A program made the position numbers and the translations under genes. Below are positions 35,301 to 46,893 of a DNA stretch of 64,000 bases, one piece after another; the stretch's first letter is position 1; each line of letters begins with the position of its first letter. The notes beneath the pieces were generated by a model. The model did no database searches and was not told the origin of the DNA. It saw only the letters and a list, made by a program, of their open reading frames with translations. The stretch comes from Hydrangea macrophylla (lineage: Eukaryota > Streptophyta > Magnoliopsida > Cornales > Hydrangeaceae): positions 75,569,169 through 75,633,168 of the forward strand of contig CM066988.1 of NCBI GenBank assembly GCA_033977485.1, given 5' to 3'.

Positions 35301-37880
35301 TGAAGAGAAAGAACCAGTGAGCATTGTCAATAAATTCTTGTGAGAGATTAGGAGACTGTGACACTAAACCAATAGGACGGGCCACGTCTGAGAAAACCAT
35401 GATGCCCTCACTACGTTCACCACGATCTTCATTTCGTTCAGGTCTATCAAACACGGTTTCCATCTCATCTAAATACATAGAACAAAAAGTAATACACTCC
35501 TTGACAATATAAGCCTCCGCAATTGAACCTTCTGGACGAGCATGATTTGTAACATACCCTTTTAGAGTTCCGAGATACCTTAGGAAAAAAGGAGTTGTAA
35601 AACCATTTATTAAATAGCATAATGGCATTGCAAACTATGGTAACTTTAGAGAAGAAAGAATTACCTTTCGGGGGGGTACATCTACCGAAATTGCACAGGT
35701 CCTCCAAGCATGGCCTCACGTGGCAAATGAACCGCCAAATGGACCATCACATCGAAGAAAGCTCGAGGAAAGATCTTCTCGAGCTTGCAGAGTATGAAAA
35801 CTATCCTCTCCTCTAGTTTTTCCAAATCACTTAGCCTTAGTGTTTTAGAGCACAAATCCTGGAAATAGTTGCCCAACTCAAACAGCGTTGTACAAATAGT
35901 CTTATCAGTAAAATCGCGCATCCCAATTGCTAGAACCCGCTATAAGAGTACATGATAATCGTGGCTTTTCAGGCCCGATAATCTACCATTTCTTGTGCTC
36001 ACTGATCTTGATATGTTCGCTGCATATCCATCCAGGCGCTTAACAGATTTTAGAAATTCACAAAAACCCTCCCTATCATTTGGGGTCAATGAAGATATTG
36101 CATGAGGCTTGACATAGTTTCCGTCAGGGCATTTTTTTAGGTGCAACTCTTTCCTTATGCCCCAATCTTTCAAGTCCAATCGTGCCTTATATGTGTCATT
36201 ATTCTTCATATCAATGGATAACATGGTTCCTAAAATACTTTTACTAATATTCTTCTCCACATGCATCACATCGATGTTGTGTTTGAACTTCCATTTTTTC
36301 CAATACGGAAGCTCGTACAAGATGCTTACTTTGGTCCAATTTAAAACTCTCGGGTTAGTTGAATTCTTGCCAAAGCTAACAACCGTTACAACCGGCATCT
36401 GGTTCAACTGTTCTTGTAACTTTTCAATCGGTAAATCGAGGGACCTTGTCCTTCTTTCATACTTACTGTTAAAGTCCTTACTTCTTCGCCAAGGGTGGTT
36501 TTCATCAAAGTATCACCGATGGTTAGTGTACCCAATCTTACTTTTCAAACATTTCAAAAATGGTTCGTCATTGCAAATAGGACAAGCATGATAACCCTTT
36601 GTACTCCACCCAGATACGTTACCATATGCAGGAAACTCATGTATTGTCCATAACAAAGTTGCATGCATTCGGAAGGTTTGACCACTTGAGGCATCGTAAG
36701 TTAATGCACCATTTTCCCACAACTCCTTCAATTCGTCTACCAAGGGTCTCAAATAAATATCAATCTCTTATCCTGGTTGCGAGGGCCCAGGAATAAGTAA
36801 TGACATCATGAAAAATGGCTCTTTCATACACATCCAGGGTGGTAGGTTATATGGCATGCGTATCACAGGCCACATACTGTAGGAGGTACTCATATTACTG
36901 AAAGGGTTAAACCCATCAGTAGCTAGCCCTAACCTCACATTGCGAGGCTCTCGAGCAAACTCAGGATACTGCAGATCTAGATCATTCCACTCAGCACTAT
37001 CTGCAGGATGCCCTATTATCCCATCATCCAGGCATTTGGCTTTGTGCCATCTCATCTCCGAGGCTCTCTTCTTAGACATGTACAATCTCTGCAACCTCGG
37101 TGTCAACGGGAAGTAACGCAAAACCTTATGGGGGATCTTCTTACCCTTGCCATTATTTAGCCTATATCTGGATTCGGCACATTTTGGACATTTATCCAGG
37201 TCTTTATTTTCCTTCCAAAAGAGAGCACAATCGTTCTTACATGCATCGATGTGCTCGTATGACATGCCCAAGTCACGCAATATCTTTTTTGCTTCATAAG
37301 TTGACCTTGGAACCAAATTACCTTTAGGCAAAAGTTTCACAAGAAACTCTAGAATCATATCAAGTGACTTATTACTCCAATTATTCATCACTATGACATT
37401 CAAAATAGAAATGACAAACTTCAACAGAGTGAAATCCTGGCAACCCGGGTAAACCTCACGTTTGGCATCATCCAAGAGTTTATCAAAGTTCCGAACCTCC
37501 TCCCTCTGGGCTGTATCGGTCAATTCACCCATCATCCTATCCTCCAGCAGGGTATCAATACCACCCATACACTCAACGTCATTTTCTTCCATTTTATAAT
37601 CATAACCTCGGTCGCCGCCACTACCAGCTAAGATTCGGGGTTCCCCATGCTCCACCCATTGAACATATGTTTTCATAATCCCAACATGGAGCAAATGATC
37701 GTTCATAGCTCTAATTGTTTGCCATAAATTGTTCACGCAATTCTTACAAGGACACAAAATTTTGCCTTCCTGGTCCGCAACCCCTTTTGCAAACTGTACA
37801 AATGATTTTACCCCATTGATATAGCGCTCACTTAATCTCCCATTTGCTGTGTCAGTCAATGCTATCCAACCCTTGTCCAT
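32344..37880 (-). pseudogene. TNP2-like CACTA transposase gene, decayed and partly triplicated
   Basis: The gene starts at 37880 with MDKGWIALTDTANGRLSERY. The N-terminal transposase-associated region has a Cys motif (ILCPCKNCVNNL); then KCPKCAESRY, LGLATDGFNPFSNMSTSYSM, WPVIRMPYNLPPWMCMKEPF, HNIDVMHVEKNISKSILGT, ARLDLKDWGIRKELHLKKCP and LKSHDYHVLL follow in TNP2 order. The C-terminal part has HARPEGSIAEAYIVKECITF, EFIDNAHWFLLFNSPEVEPY and a DUF4216-like GHLRNVWEFEYMLQNKVVLF, then an Asp/Glu-rich tail ending at 32344. In En/Spm this protein cuts at the ends. Breaks include a TAA after GPSQPG (about 36770) and TAG for CAG after HVLL (35938-35940). An intron (donor AG/GTAATTC, acceptor CCTAAG/GTATC) splits MYPPER from YLGTLKGYV. 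Part of the gene is triplicated (33207-35838). Confidence 0.93.
33207..35838. repeat. Tandem triplication inside the TNP2-like gene, about 931-bp unit
   Basis: Copies begin with ATAGTATTTGGAGTATTG at 33207, 34139 and 35069. The third is partial (about 770 bp) and runs into the unique 5' part of the gene. Copies are nearly identical but broken differently: copies 1 and 3 have TGG to TAG in the GGPVQFRWMYP block and keep seven C residues in the following run, whereas copy 2 keeps the Trp codon but has only six. Copies 1-2 carry an extra short duplication of the REHKNLLHIPNGHDINQIQQ exon. Confidence 0.93.
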
Positions 37881-38396
37881 ATCTGATCACACTTACGAGG
37901 TCAATCTAAATTTTGTGTTGATTCATATGAACAAAAATAGGCAAACCAAGAGATTCATATGGACAAAAATGGAGTATGCACAGAGAGGGTGCTCTGGAAA
38001 TCAGTGTGCACAGAGAGGGTGCTCGCATACGCGTGTTGTGCGCATGCTACCTGTGTGCTGCGCAACCATTGTTTGGGTGGCTAATGAGCCTAACCACAAG
38101 GGCGTAAAATATAGTTAACCCTTAAATATAAGCTACTTATAGATGTTTTGCACTATTGATTTGTTGGGAATAACATTTTAAGAATGCATATCTTCCACTT
38201 ACAATTATATTACTTTCTCTACTCTGGTCCCTCAATATATATATATATATATATTTTATTTTAAGAATGCATATCTGCCTGTTCTGCTAATTTAATTAGT
38301 TGATTAGTTGCATTCTTGTTTCTGGTTTGTACCATCAAATGTTATTGAACAGATATTTTATGCCTGATTAAACAGTGCTTGAACCATAAAATAGGG
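37881..38396. other. CACTA element, region upstream of TNP2-like gene
   Basis: Contains a direct repeat GCACAGAGAGGGTGCTC (about 37978 and 38009) and a (TA)n run at 38239-38254. Being upstream of the minus-strand start at 37880, it may hold promoter or leader; no clear TATA position can be fixed. Confidence 0.4.
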
Positions 38397-38480
38397 CACT
38401 ACTACAAAGAAACATAAAATAGGCCACTACTGCAAAGAAACATAAAATAGGGCACTACTGCAAAGAAACATAAAAAGGGA
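38397..38480. repeat. 30-bp tandem repeat, three copies
   Basis: GGGCACTACTACAAAGAAAC followed by ATAAAATA occurs three times with small changes. It lies inside the CACTA element upstream of the TNP2-like start. Confidence 0.85.
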
Positions 38481-39906
38481 AGCCCTTCTTTACAATTCAA
38501 GCATGACCTACAATACCCCGCAAACGGAAACCTAAGCAATTTCGTACTAAGTTTGAAACTTACATTCAAATGGATTTTGTCTTGTCCACCAAACATTCCC
38601 TCGAGCCAATGTTTAAGACTAGAGGGATGCTTATACATTTGTATGAAAATCAAAGAAGACAATATTTTTGTTGTAACTAATAACATTCCTTGAGCCGAGG
38701 AAAAAAAAAAGATATTTTCTTGAGTGATAAAGGTTAATACATACCTTTCTATTGCACACGAGCAACTTGCTCTCAGGTTGAATAGAGAATAAACGGCACT
38801 ACAAAAGAAATGGAGCTCCACAGGTCGCTATACCTATTGAGAATAATAATAATAATAAAATTGACAATAACTGAAAAAAAATAACAAAAAAAAAAACAGA
38901 TCACAAAAGATTGAGGAGGGTGGATTGAGAATAATAAAAAAAAGAGAGACAATGCTGGAAAAAAATGATGGAGCCAATATGTTACTATAATGGATTGAGA
39001 AAAGAAAACGAGTACTACAGTGGATTGAGAAAAGAAAAGAAAACAAGGATGTAAGTAACTGTTGAAAACTCCTTTACTAGAGACTAATTAAGCAACATGA
39101 TAAAACTCCTTTACTAGAAAGCAAGGATGCAAATTAGGATTATATTCAATTAGAGACTAACTGAATTAGCCCACATACGCAGTTATCCTCAAAATTAGCC
39201 CCCCAAAGGAGTTAAGTGTTAAAAATTAGCCCAACATAGGTGGGTTAAATGGTAACATTATCCTGACATAGGGGATTAACTCCAAAATTAACCCTTTATT
39301 TATTTATTTATTTAATTTTTTTTTCCATTCAACACAAAAAGCAACCCAAAATGTGTCTTAGCCAACAATGGCACAAATATGAAAAGAAATCCAACTATGA
39401 GCTAGAAGTCTCAATGAACATTATCATAATCATATTGAAATTCACAAATGATATCACAAATTTAAAAAAAGAAATTTAGCATACCAGTGAAACTCAATCT
39501 ATATCTTGAACATCGGTTCAGTAAACAAAGACCAAAAACAGTGAGGAATCACAAATTAAAATTTTTTTTTTGAACAATTCTGACTTCATTAATAAAACAG
39601 TGAGGAGCCACAATGAAGAGAGTTAGTGGGACGAGAGAAATCCTACCCAACACACCAGAGACACCCCAAATGAAATACAGTCAATGTATCAAAACCCAAG
39701 CAAAAAGCTAACCCCCAAATTTGAGACCCATCCATATCAAATTTTATCTAGGGCACACACAGAGAGAAAGAAAAAGAGAGAGAGAAGATGAGATTCACAT
39801 ACCAGTGAACAGCGATGGTGTATCGCAGTGGTGAGGCCGGCGAAGGCAGTAGTGAACAGCTGCGGTGGGGTCGGCGAAGGTCGGGGCGGCAGTGCAGCAC
39901 CAGTCG

Positions 39907-39952
<46 letters not shown>

Positions 39953-40590
39953 CTGATACAACGATGGTGTACATAGAAAAGAAAAGGAGCCAATCTGTTT
40001 TTTTTTTAGGGCTACTATAAACTTATTTTTAATTATATTATTTTTCCTAATAAGAAAGTTAAAAGAAAAGTTAAAAAAGAAAAACAGTCATAAAAGTTAG
40101 CAAAAAAAATGAAAACTGTCAACACTCAATTTTTGCAAATTTTAGATTTACAGTATTTAGCCCTAACTTTATAAAAATTTTCTTAACAAAAAAAAATAGA
40201 AAAATTTCAACTTTAAGTTATATAATTTTTAGCCCTAATTTACAAGAGTTTACAGATTTAGTTTTTTAATAATAAGCCATTAACTATTTTGTCCAAGTAC
40301 TTGGTGAATAATATTAGAACATTTATTTAGTGTAATGATATGCTTCCCAAATTTTTATCCCAAATGATGTTGAAGTGGGATCACTGTGGAACCACTTTAA
40401 CATCACAACAATCAAAATCAACTGGGTCCACTGCCACATGAGTTAAATCCACACACATGTTTATGAATTCAATTTTATTACACGTATGCCTATTAATTAA
40501 ATTTACACACTCATGCCCAAAAATTAAATTTACACACATTTTTATGAATTTATTTTTAATGGTCATAATTAAATTTACACACATTTTTTA
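38481..40590. other. CACTA element right interior, non-coding
   Basis: AT-rich DNA with A-rich tracts (38870-38940), two inverted purine/pyrimidine microsatellites, a (GA)n at about 39760-39787 and a (TC)n at 39911-39948, which could pair, and four copies of AAATTTACACAC(A/T) near 40497-40582. No supportable gene. Confidence 0.5.
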
Positions 40591-40594
40591 TGAA

Positions 40595-41320
40595 ATATTT
40601 CGTCGCCATAAGCATCACTTTAGGCGACGAAATAATATTTCATCATCATAGACATCACTTTAGAACTCACTTTAGGCGTCGAATTAATATTTCGTCGCCA
40701 TAGACATCACTTTAGGCGACGAAATAATATTTCGTCGCTATAGGCATCACTTTTGGCGACGAAGTAATATTTCGTTGGCGACGAAGTAATATTTCGTTGC
40801 CATAGGCATCGCTTTTGGCGACGAAATTTCGTCGCCATAGATATCACATTACAACTGACTTTAGGATATTTCGTCGCCATAGGTATCACTTTTGGCGACG
40901 AAATAATATTTCGTTGCCATAAGCATCATATTACAAATCATTTTAGGCAACGAAAAAATATTTCGTCGCCATAGGTATCACTTTTGGCGACGAAATAATA
41001 TTTTGTCGTCATAGGCTTCACTTTTAACGATGAAATAATATTTCGTCGCCATACACATCACATTACAACTCACTTTAGGCGATGAATTAATATTTTGTCG
41101 CCATAGGTATCACTTTTGGCACGAAAGAATATTTCGTCACTATAGGCATCACTTTTAGCGACGAATCATTTAGATCCCTATAGGCATCACTTTTGGCGAC
41201 GAAATGTTATTTCGTCGCCAAAGGCATCACTTTTCACGATGAAATATTATTTCGTCGCTACTATACTTTTGGCGAAGAAATTGAAATTTCGTCGCCATGC
41301 TTTGTCGCTAAAGCCCATTT
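40595..41320. repeat. Right CACTA subterminal repeat array
   Basis: Roughly twenty units of 35-45 bp: TTTCGTCGCCATAGGCATCA, CTTTTGGCGACGAAATAATA. Each unit holds TTTCGTCGCC and its complement GGCGACGAAA in inverted order around AATAAT. Longer and more uniform than the left array, as expected of the promoter end. Confidence 0.92.
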
Positions 41321-41334
41321 TTGTTGTAGTGTTT

Positions 41335-42527
41335 ACTCACCAAGCGAAAGCTGAAACGAATATATATTTTCTGCTGTGGTTATTGAATAACCACCGCAGG
41401 TACGGCACGGGAGGAGGAAAGGAAATGACCGGCACGTCGGGTTTGGGCTTGGGAGTTGTAGATATATGTGGTTATGTCCATATGCTTCGATGTTTTAGTT
41501 TCAAAATGTAACTCTAATGTTTGAACAACTTGAGTTTTGGGAGGGTGAAATATCTCAAGTCCAAGTTGATGTTGTTTATGAGTTTTGTTATGTGGGTTGC
41601 ACTTGCAAACCACAAGTTGTGTATATCGAGAGGGGAGTTGGGAATTAGTTAACTATGGATGTTAATTAGCTTATTTTTCCTTATGCCTAAATGTTTATGT
41701 ATATTAATTGAAAAAAATGAGGAGTTTTATGCAAGTTTATATTGCTAGTGAAGGATTAATGTGCTTTAAGTGTTAAAACAACTTCTCAACTGTTTTGAAA
41801 TGCTTTTGAAAACTCTCATGGTGTTTGGTTAATGTTTGGAGACATTTGGGAATACTTTTGAAATGATTTGGATGTTTTCATATGGGTGGTTTTGGCTCAA
41901 AAGAGGTTGTTTATATGTTTTGAATGAGTTTTGATTGTAATCAAGTTATTTACTAAGGTTATGAACTTATTTTCAACAAGTTCCTATGTTAATGTTAGTT
42001 TTGGTAAAACTAAGAGTTTGAATACTTATTTTGCTTCAAATGAGGTTGAGTTTGTATCTTGTGAAACAGAGTTTTTAGCAGCAGAAATGCATTCTATAGA
42101 ACTCGGATCGATCCGGGTTAAAGGGCGGATCGATCCGGACTTTAGGGAGGACATTCTGTGGGAAAAAACAAAAGATGGATCGATCCGGACTAAAGGGTGG
42201 CTCGATCTGCTTGCAAATCTATTGCTCATCGACTTTTACGGAAACGTGCATCACTCTTTCTAGAAAACTCGGATTTGCGCGCCGTTTTTTTGCGTTGAAA
42301 CCGGAACTCAAAAAGCTATCTTTTGATGTAAAATTTGACCATATTTTATTTATGACAATTTTGTCCTTGGGGGTGTTTTGTCAAAATAATGTAATTTTAT
42401 GTTGTTTAATTCAATTTTTTTTTTTTTTTTAAGATTTACATGTTTTCTTTGCTAATTAGTGTATTGGGGGGACTTGTACCATTGTTACACGTGTCGTAAT
42501 CCGCTTGAGGTGGGTTGGGGTGTGACA
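41335..42527 (+). repeat. Long LTR, right part
   Basis: Continues the LTR begun at 27078 and ends GGTGGGTTGGGGTGTGACA. It contains the palindrome GGATCGATCC three times within 42107-42187, next to a stretch ATTCTATAGAACTCGGATCG, plus a T-run near 42415-42430. Confidence 0.6.
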
Positions 42528-42795
42528 TTGATGAGAATTTCTCACAAAAATTGATTGATATTTCTCAGATTCAAATAAATAAATAAAAAAAAAAAGCCCA
42601 CAACCCTATTCCAAACAAACAAATAAGATACATATTTAAATTGGGGGCTGTTCAGCGTTAATGCTCTTACCAATGACTCTGTTTTCAATAAAATCACCTT
42701 GATTTTAAGAAAAAAATATACATTATTCACGATCTACTAAATTTTCGATTACCATTACTATAACTACCTATTTTAATCATTTTGAATACACACAT
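42528..42795. other. Intergenic, nothing recognised
   Basis: Begins with GATGAGAATTTCTCAC, the continuation of the repeat block interrupted at 27077, then becomes AT-rich. Confidence 0.4.
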
Positions 42796-42799
42796 TTGA

Positions 42800-42990
42800 A
42801 ATATATAAATATATATATACGAAAATTTTCTAAAGAGGACGCACTCTCTTTATTAAAGAGAGGGTATCTGTTTTGGCAGTCAGATCATGTTTTCATTAAG
42901 GGCAGTATTGTCATTTCACAATTTTTAAATACGATCCGACGGCCAAAACAGAAACCCTTCTTAGAGCCTGACTATATATATATATATATA
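42800..42990. mobile_element. Foldback element embedded in (TA)n
   Basis: Left arm GGGTATCTGTTTTGGCAGTC (from 42862) pairs with the right arm at 42933-42957, which reads on the other strand GGGTTTCTGTTTTGGCCGTC. TA runs lie on both sides (about 42803-42820 and 42973-42991). The right end read inward begins TAGTCAGGCTC. Same style as 7053-7221 and 47757-47952. Confidence 0.65.
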
Positions 42991-44183
42991 TACACGAAGA
43001 ATGGTATAATAGTTTGTAAACTCTCTATCAATTTAGAAAAAATGACTCATTATTGATTATTTTTCTACTCAGGGATTAATTTCTATTCACAACGTATGGA
43101 GAAGATCAATTCATAATAATGACCGGATTTAGGGACCAATTCTTATATTTTTATTAAATATTTAACTAAAACTAAATAAAAGTTCTAAATTTTAAAGAAG
43201 ATAGAGTTGGAGAAGAATGGTATACTCCCATTAAAGCATGCAATCATTGAAGAGAAACAAACCAATCTTTGTCAATCTTAATCTAGCTTATGTCCTGCCA
43301 CGCCATGAAATTAATTGAGAACCCAAAATTTATACCAGTGTACATCAACATCAAAGGTTTCTAAAACACATGAAGTTCACGTGAACACCACGTGGCAAGT
43401 GAAGGAGAAGACAAAGATTTAAATGTAACAATCCAAAAGTGGGGAATTAAATTGGTCGTGTCTGTGTCCGACAAAGGCCGCCATTGGTTTGGGGCAGGTA
43501 CTGTTTAGTCTTTTCACAATATGCCGAAATCTCAGGAAGTGCCCCCATAGCGGCCCACACTTCCCCGCTTCACATTTACTTTTACCAGATTTTAGGACAT
43601 GTTTGGGAGTTCTGTTTGGTAAAACTGAAAATTTACTGTTAAATATTTTTCTACTTAAAGTTTTAAGTTACTGAATTTGTAGTGCTGAAAATAATGTTTT
43701 AAGTACTAAAATATTAGTATTGAACGTAATTAGATCGTTCGATAATACTCGTTAATAAGCACTAAAATCTGAAATACTACAATATAATTTAACCATGTCC
43801 TCACCATATTAACAAAACATGGTACAAAAAAAAAGTAAACAATTTACAAATTACATTTAATAATCAAATATAAACAATTTACATATTACATTTAATAATC
43901 AAATTTACTAAATGCTCACTTGCTTCTTCGGCACTTGCGTCATTTTAAATATTCTCTAAAAAAAACATTTTCATTTTCGGTATTGCTCAAATAGTAAATC
44001 AGTAATTGCAGTCTTTCTAACATAATTATAAATTGCTGTACAAGTGTTTACAAAGTTTTCACACTTTAGAACCTAGATACATATTTTAAAATAAACCATA
44101 ACATTTTAGTATCCAGACTCACGAATAGGTGTCAAAATAAAGATACACTCCGTATCATACAATTTTCTATATAATAAACAATG
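42991..44183. other. Intergenic, nothing recognised
   Basis: AT-rich with a modestly GC-richer patch at 43470-43565 (GTGTCTGTGTCCGAC, GAAGTGCCCCCATAGCGGCC). Possible decayed MITE near 43595-43790; I see no paired ends. Confidence 0.4.
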
Positions 44184-44199
44184 AAGAACCAACAAATAA

Positions 44200-44374
44200 A
44201 TCACTTCCCTTGTGACCGGATGACAAGGCCTCTGGGTATTATACTCAGAGGTCTCAAGTTCGAATCTCAAGGAGGTGGCCACAGGTGATTCACCCGGACG
44301 TCATGACCTCATGGGATTAGTCGAGATGCACGCAACCTGGTCCGGACACCCACGGTTACCCAAAAAAAAAAAAA
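44200..44374 (+). mobile_element. tRNA-derived SINE
   Basis: About 175 bp ending in poly-A (44362-44376), flanked by a 16-bp target duplication AAGAACCAACAAATAA (44184-44199 and 44375-44390). An internal Pol III B-box-like AGTTCGAATCT lies near 44253. The 3' body GGATTAGTCGAGATGCACGC, AACCTGGTCCGGACACCCAC is, as I recall, typical of plant tRNA-type SINEs. It has no coding capacity and uses LINE machinery in trans. Duplications of this length next to poly-A are the target-primed reverse transcription signature. Confidence 0.88.
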
Positions 44375-44554
44375 AAAGAACCAACAAATAACAATTCAAA
44401 CAATCAGCAAACAACATTAAAAGGCCAATATAAATATACAAGAATAGCACAACATTGAATCCATGATGTCACAAAATTTTGGATTTAACACCACGTACCT
44501 GATTGGATGTACTTCCACTGACCTCTGTTCTCAATTTGTTGTTCACTAACGTGG

Positions 44555-44593
<39 letters not shown>

Positions 44594-44690
44594 TGATTAC
44601 ATGGGAGGAGAAAGATTCGAACTTAAGAATCTAAATACACAGGAGGGCACTAAGTGCTAGCCCTATGTCACTTGGGCTATGAGACATTGT
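44555..44690 (-). mobile_element. tRNA-derived SINE, minus strand, (ATT)n tail
   Basis: On the minus strand an A-box-like TAGCCCAAGTGACATAGGG is followed by a B-box AGTTCGAATCT (plus 44612-44622), then CTTTCTCCTCCCATG and an (AAT)n tail (plus 44555-44593). This is the layout of plant tRNA-type SINEs. I could not find a convincing target duplication. Confidence 0.65.
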
Positions 44691-46198
44691 CATTGACGCC
44701 GACTATGCGTATAGGATTTGAGATGCATCGGAATATTACAGTTTGATGGTGATATAACAAGGGTAGTATGGTCAGTAAAAAAAGGCAAAAACAAGGGCTG
44801 CGGTTTTTTTTTTTTTTCCTGTATACGTTTAGAGTTTACCTCAGCTTTTTTGCTATTAAGTAGTGAACCCATATACATACATTATCAAACAAAATGAAAA
44901 CGAATAAGTATTGAAAATGAAAATTTTCAGCACCTATTTGGGTTATTACACATACCCTATGTCTCACATTTTATCGGATTTCTATAAGAACAAAGGTAAC
45001 TAATGTTACTTTGATAAGGAGCCAATTTTAAGAGATTTATTAGATGGAACACTTATACAAAAAATTTACACTTACCAATGATATCCTAAGTTATGAGAAG
45101 TTAAATAAAATTTCATCGTTTGATTAGAACTAAAAAAATTTCAACAATCACCACAGCCACCTTGTTATTTTTTGGTAATAAAAGATAATCCCAAGTCATG
45201 ATATTTTAGGAGTGAAAGACAAAAACCAAAGCGCGTTTCCTTTGATCTTTTTCATTGTTATTCTTTTGGTAATTTCTCTTAAAAAATAGAGAACTTCAAG
45301 TCAGTGGAGGTTCCAATTCCCCAAACGCACATGCAGTTATTAGGTCATCTAATTATAGTTGTTCGTCTATATAACAAAATTTAGCGGCTTTCCTTAATTA
45401 TTCGACAAAGGCGTCCAATTAAAAAGGGTCGGGGTCCCATTACATGTTTATTGCGAATGAAAGTATAGATTAGCTAAATGATGTCCACCACAGCACAAAC
45501 TTTTTGGACATTAATTAGTGAAATATAAATTGCATGTTTGATGCATCTAAAGATGATTAACGATTGTAAAATACACAAAGTAAAGTTGATAAGATGTTAG
45601 TGATCTCAATAATTAATGTATTGTGTGATAAATGCCACACTAGGGATAGTATTTTGACATTGGAAATTATCCATCACTTGGCATAAAGGTAAATGATAAT
45701 GCTACTTTTAAGAGTCAACTAAGTTTTGGGGGATAAACGGCCACTCTAGGTTCAGTGGTGTGATGCTCTATTCACGTACACTCATGTGGTTGCTTATTTC
45801 CATATAAATTTGTGAAATAGTTGAGTAATTAGTGTGTATATATATATGTGTGATTGGAACATTACACCATGTCAATGACATGGCATGACAGTCACATAAC
45901 TAGAATGAACAAGGATAATTATGCAGTAAATAAGTCTAATTACAAACTATTTACCCCAAGATTAATTGGTTGATTAGTCATCATGGTGCTTGAAGAGGGT
46001 TCAAAAAGTTTTTAAGTAATGCTATGGTTTTCACATTTGAATAACTTTCAAATACTTTAATAATTATATATTTCATATACAGTGACAATGACGTTGTACC
46101 AAACACCACTACAACTATCACCATCTTTAATATATATCCCAAATTGGTGAATCATAGATTACTCATTTTCTTATATTTTTACCCTTTTATAGCCGACT
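44691..46198. other. Intergenic, nothing recognised
   Basis: AT-rich, no long paired ends and no gene-like frame. Short (TA)n at 45837-45847. Confidence 0.4.
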
Positions 46199-46390
46199 TT
46201 TTTTTTTTTTTTTTGTCAGATGACGAGGATAAATCCTAAGTCTGTTTTCCGCTACTTCGGGATTAGTAGCTATTGTCGTTTTATCAGAATATAATAGGGC
46301 ACACAATACGAGGTAAATCAAGGAGGTGAGTGAGCAGTAGGATTCAAACTCACATCAAACTCTGGATACGGATCGTCCAACTACTTGAAA
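46199..46390 (-). mobile_element. Possible SINE-like retroposon, minus strand
   Basis: Poly-T (46200-46215) on the plus strand would be the poly-A tail of a minus-strand insert. The minus strand has GAGTTTGAATCCTACTG, a B-box-like word, near plus 46339-46356. No clear A-box or target duplication found. Confidence 0.35.
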
Positions 46391-46862
46391 TTTTTTTATC
46401 CAACCCATTCACACAACCCTTCGGGACTTCGAAACTTCTCTTTAAAAGACCAAAAATTTCTTACCACAACCACTATAATATTATGGAATTTCAAACCCTT
46501 AACAAAAAGTTATAACATCTCTTATTAAACTTCCGCCACACCAAGTGGTCGTGGTTGACTTACTTGTATGTTATTTGTTTTTGGTTGATATTCGTGACTC
46601 TGTGTGTGTGAGAGAGATTGATTATTTTATTAGATTGGCCGCTAAATTAAGGTTGGAAGATGAAGCTAAATATAGTAGTATTTGACCGACGAAAAGGAAG
46701 GCCCACCTTGTTCTTTACTTTTGAGTGAGTTGTCAAAGCCCACTTACTCGAGATAGGTTTTTTGGAACTTAAATTTTAGTTTTCTTTTGCCTATCCTTAA
46801 CACACAAAGCAAAGTTGTCATCCATTCCATCCAATGGAAGTGGAAGAGTTGAGTGGCCACTT

Positions 46863-46893
<31 letters not shown>

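Larger units (their letters stand above)
28426..41331 (-). mobile_element. Complete CACTA (En/Spm) transposon
   Basis: A 12.9-kb element whose ends are perfect 16-bp inverted repeats, CACTACAACAAAAATG, flanked by the 3-bp duplication TTT (28423-28425 and 41332-41334). Both ends carry arrays of GCGACGAAA/TTTCGTCGC subterminal repeats. It encodes two transposase-type genes on the minus strand (TNP2-like 37880-32344, Ptta/En/Spm-like 32183-30003), so the promoter end is the right one. Both genes are broken by stops and frameshifts, so it is now non-autonomous, but its ends remain intact and it could be moved in trans. Confidence 0.95.

Noticed and set aside
36157..36591. A 144-residue plus-strand frame
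   Set aside because: Antisense shadow of the TNP2-like transposase gene.
41239..42263. Possible genes in the LTR right part
   Set aside because: Short frames without motifs inside the LTR boundary; no homologue recognised.
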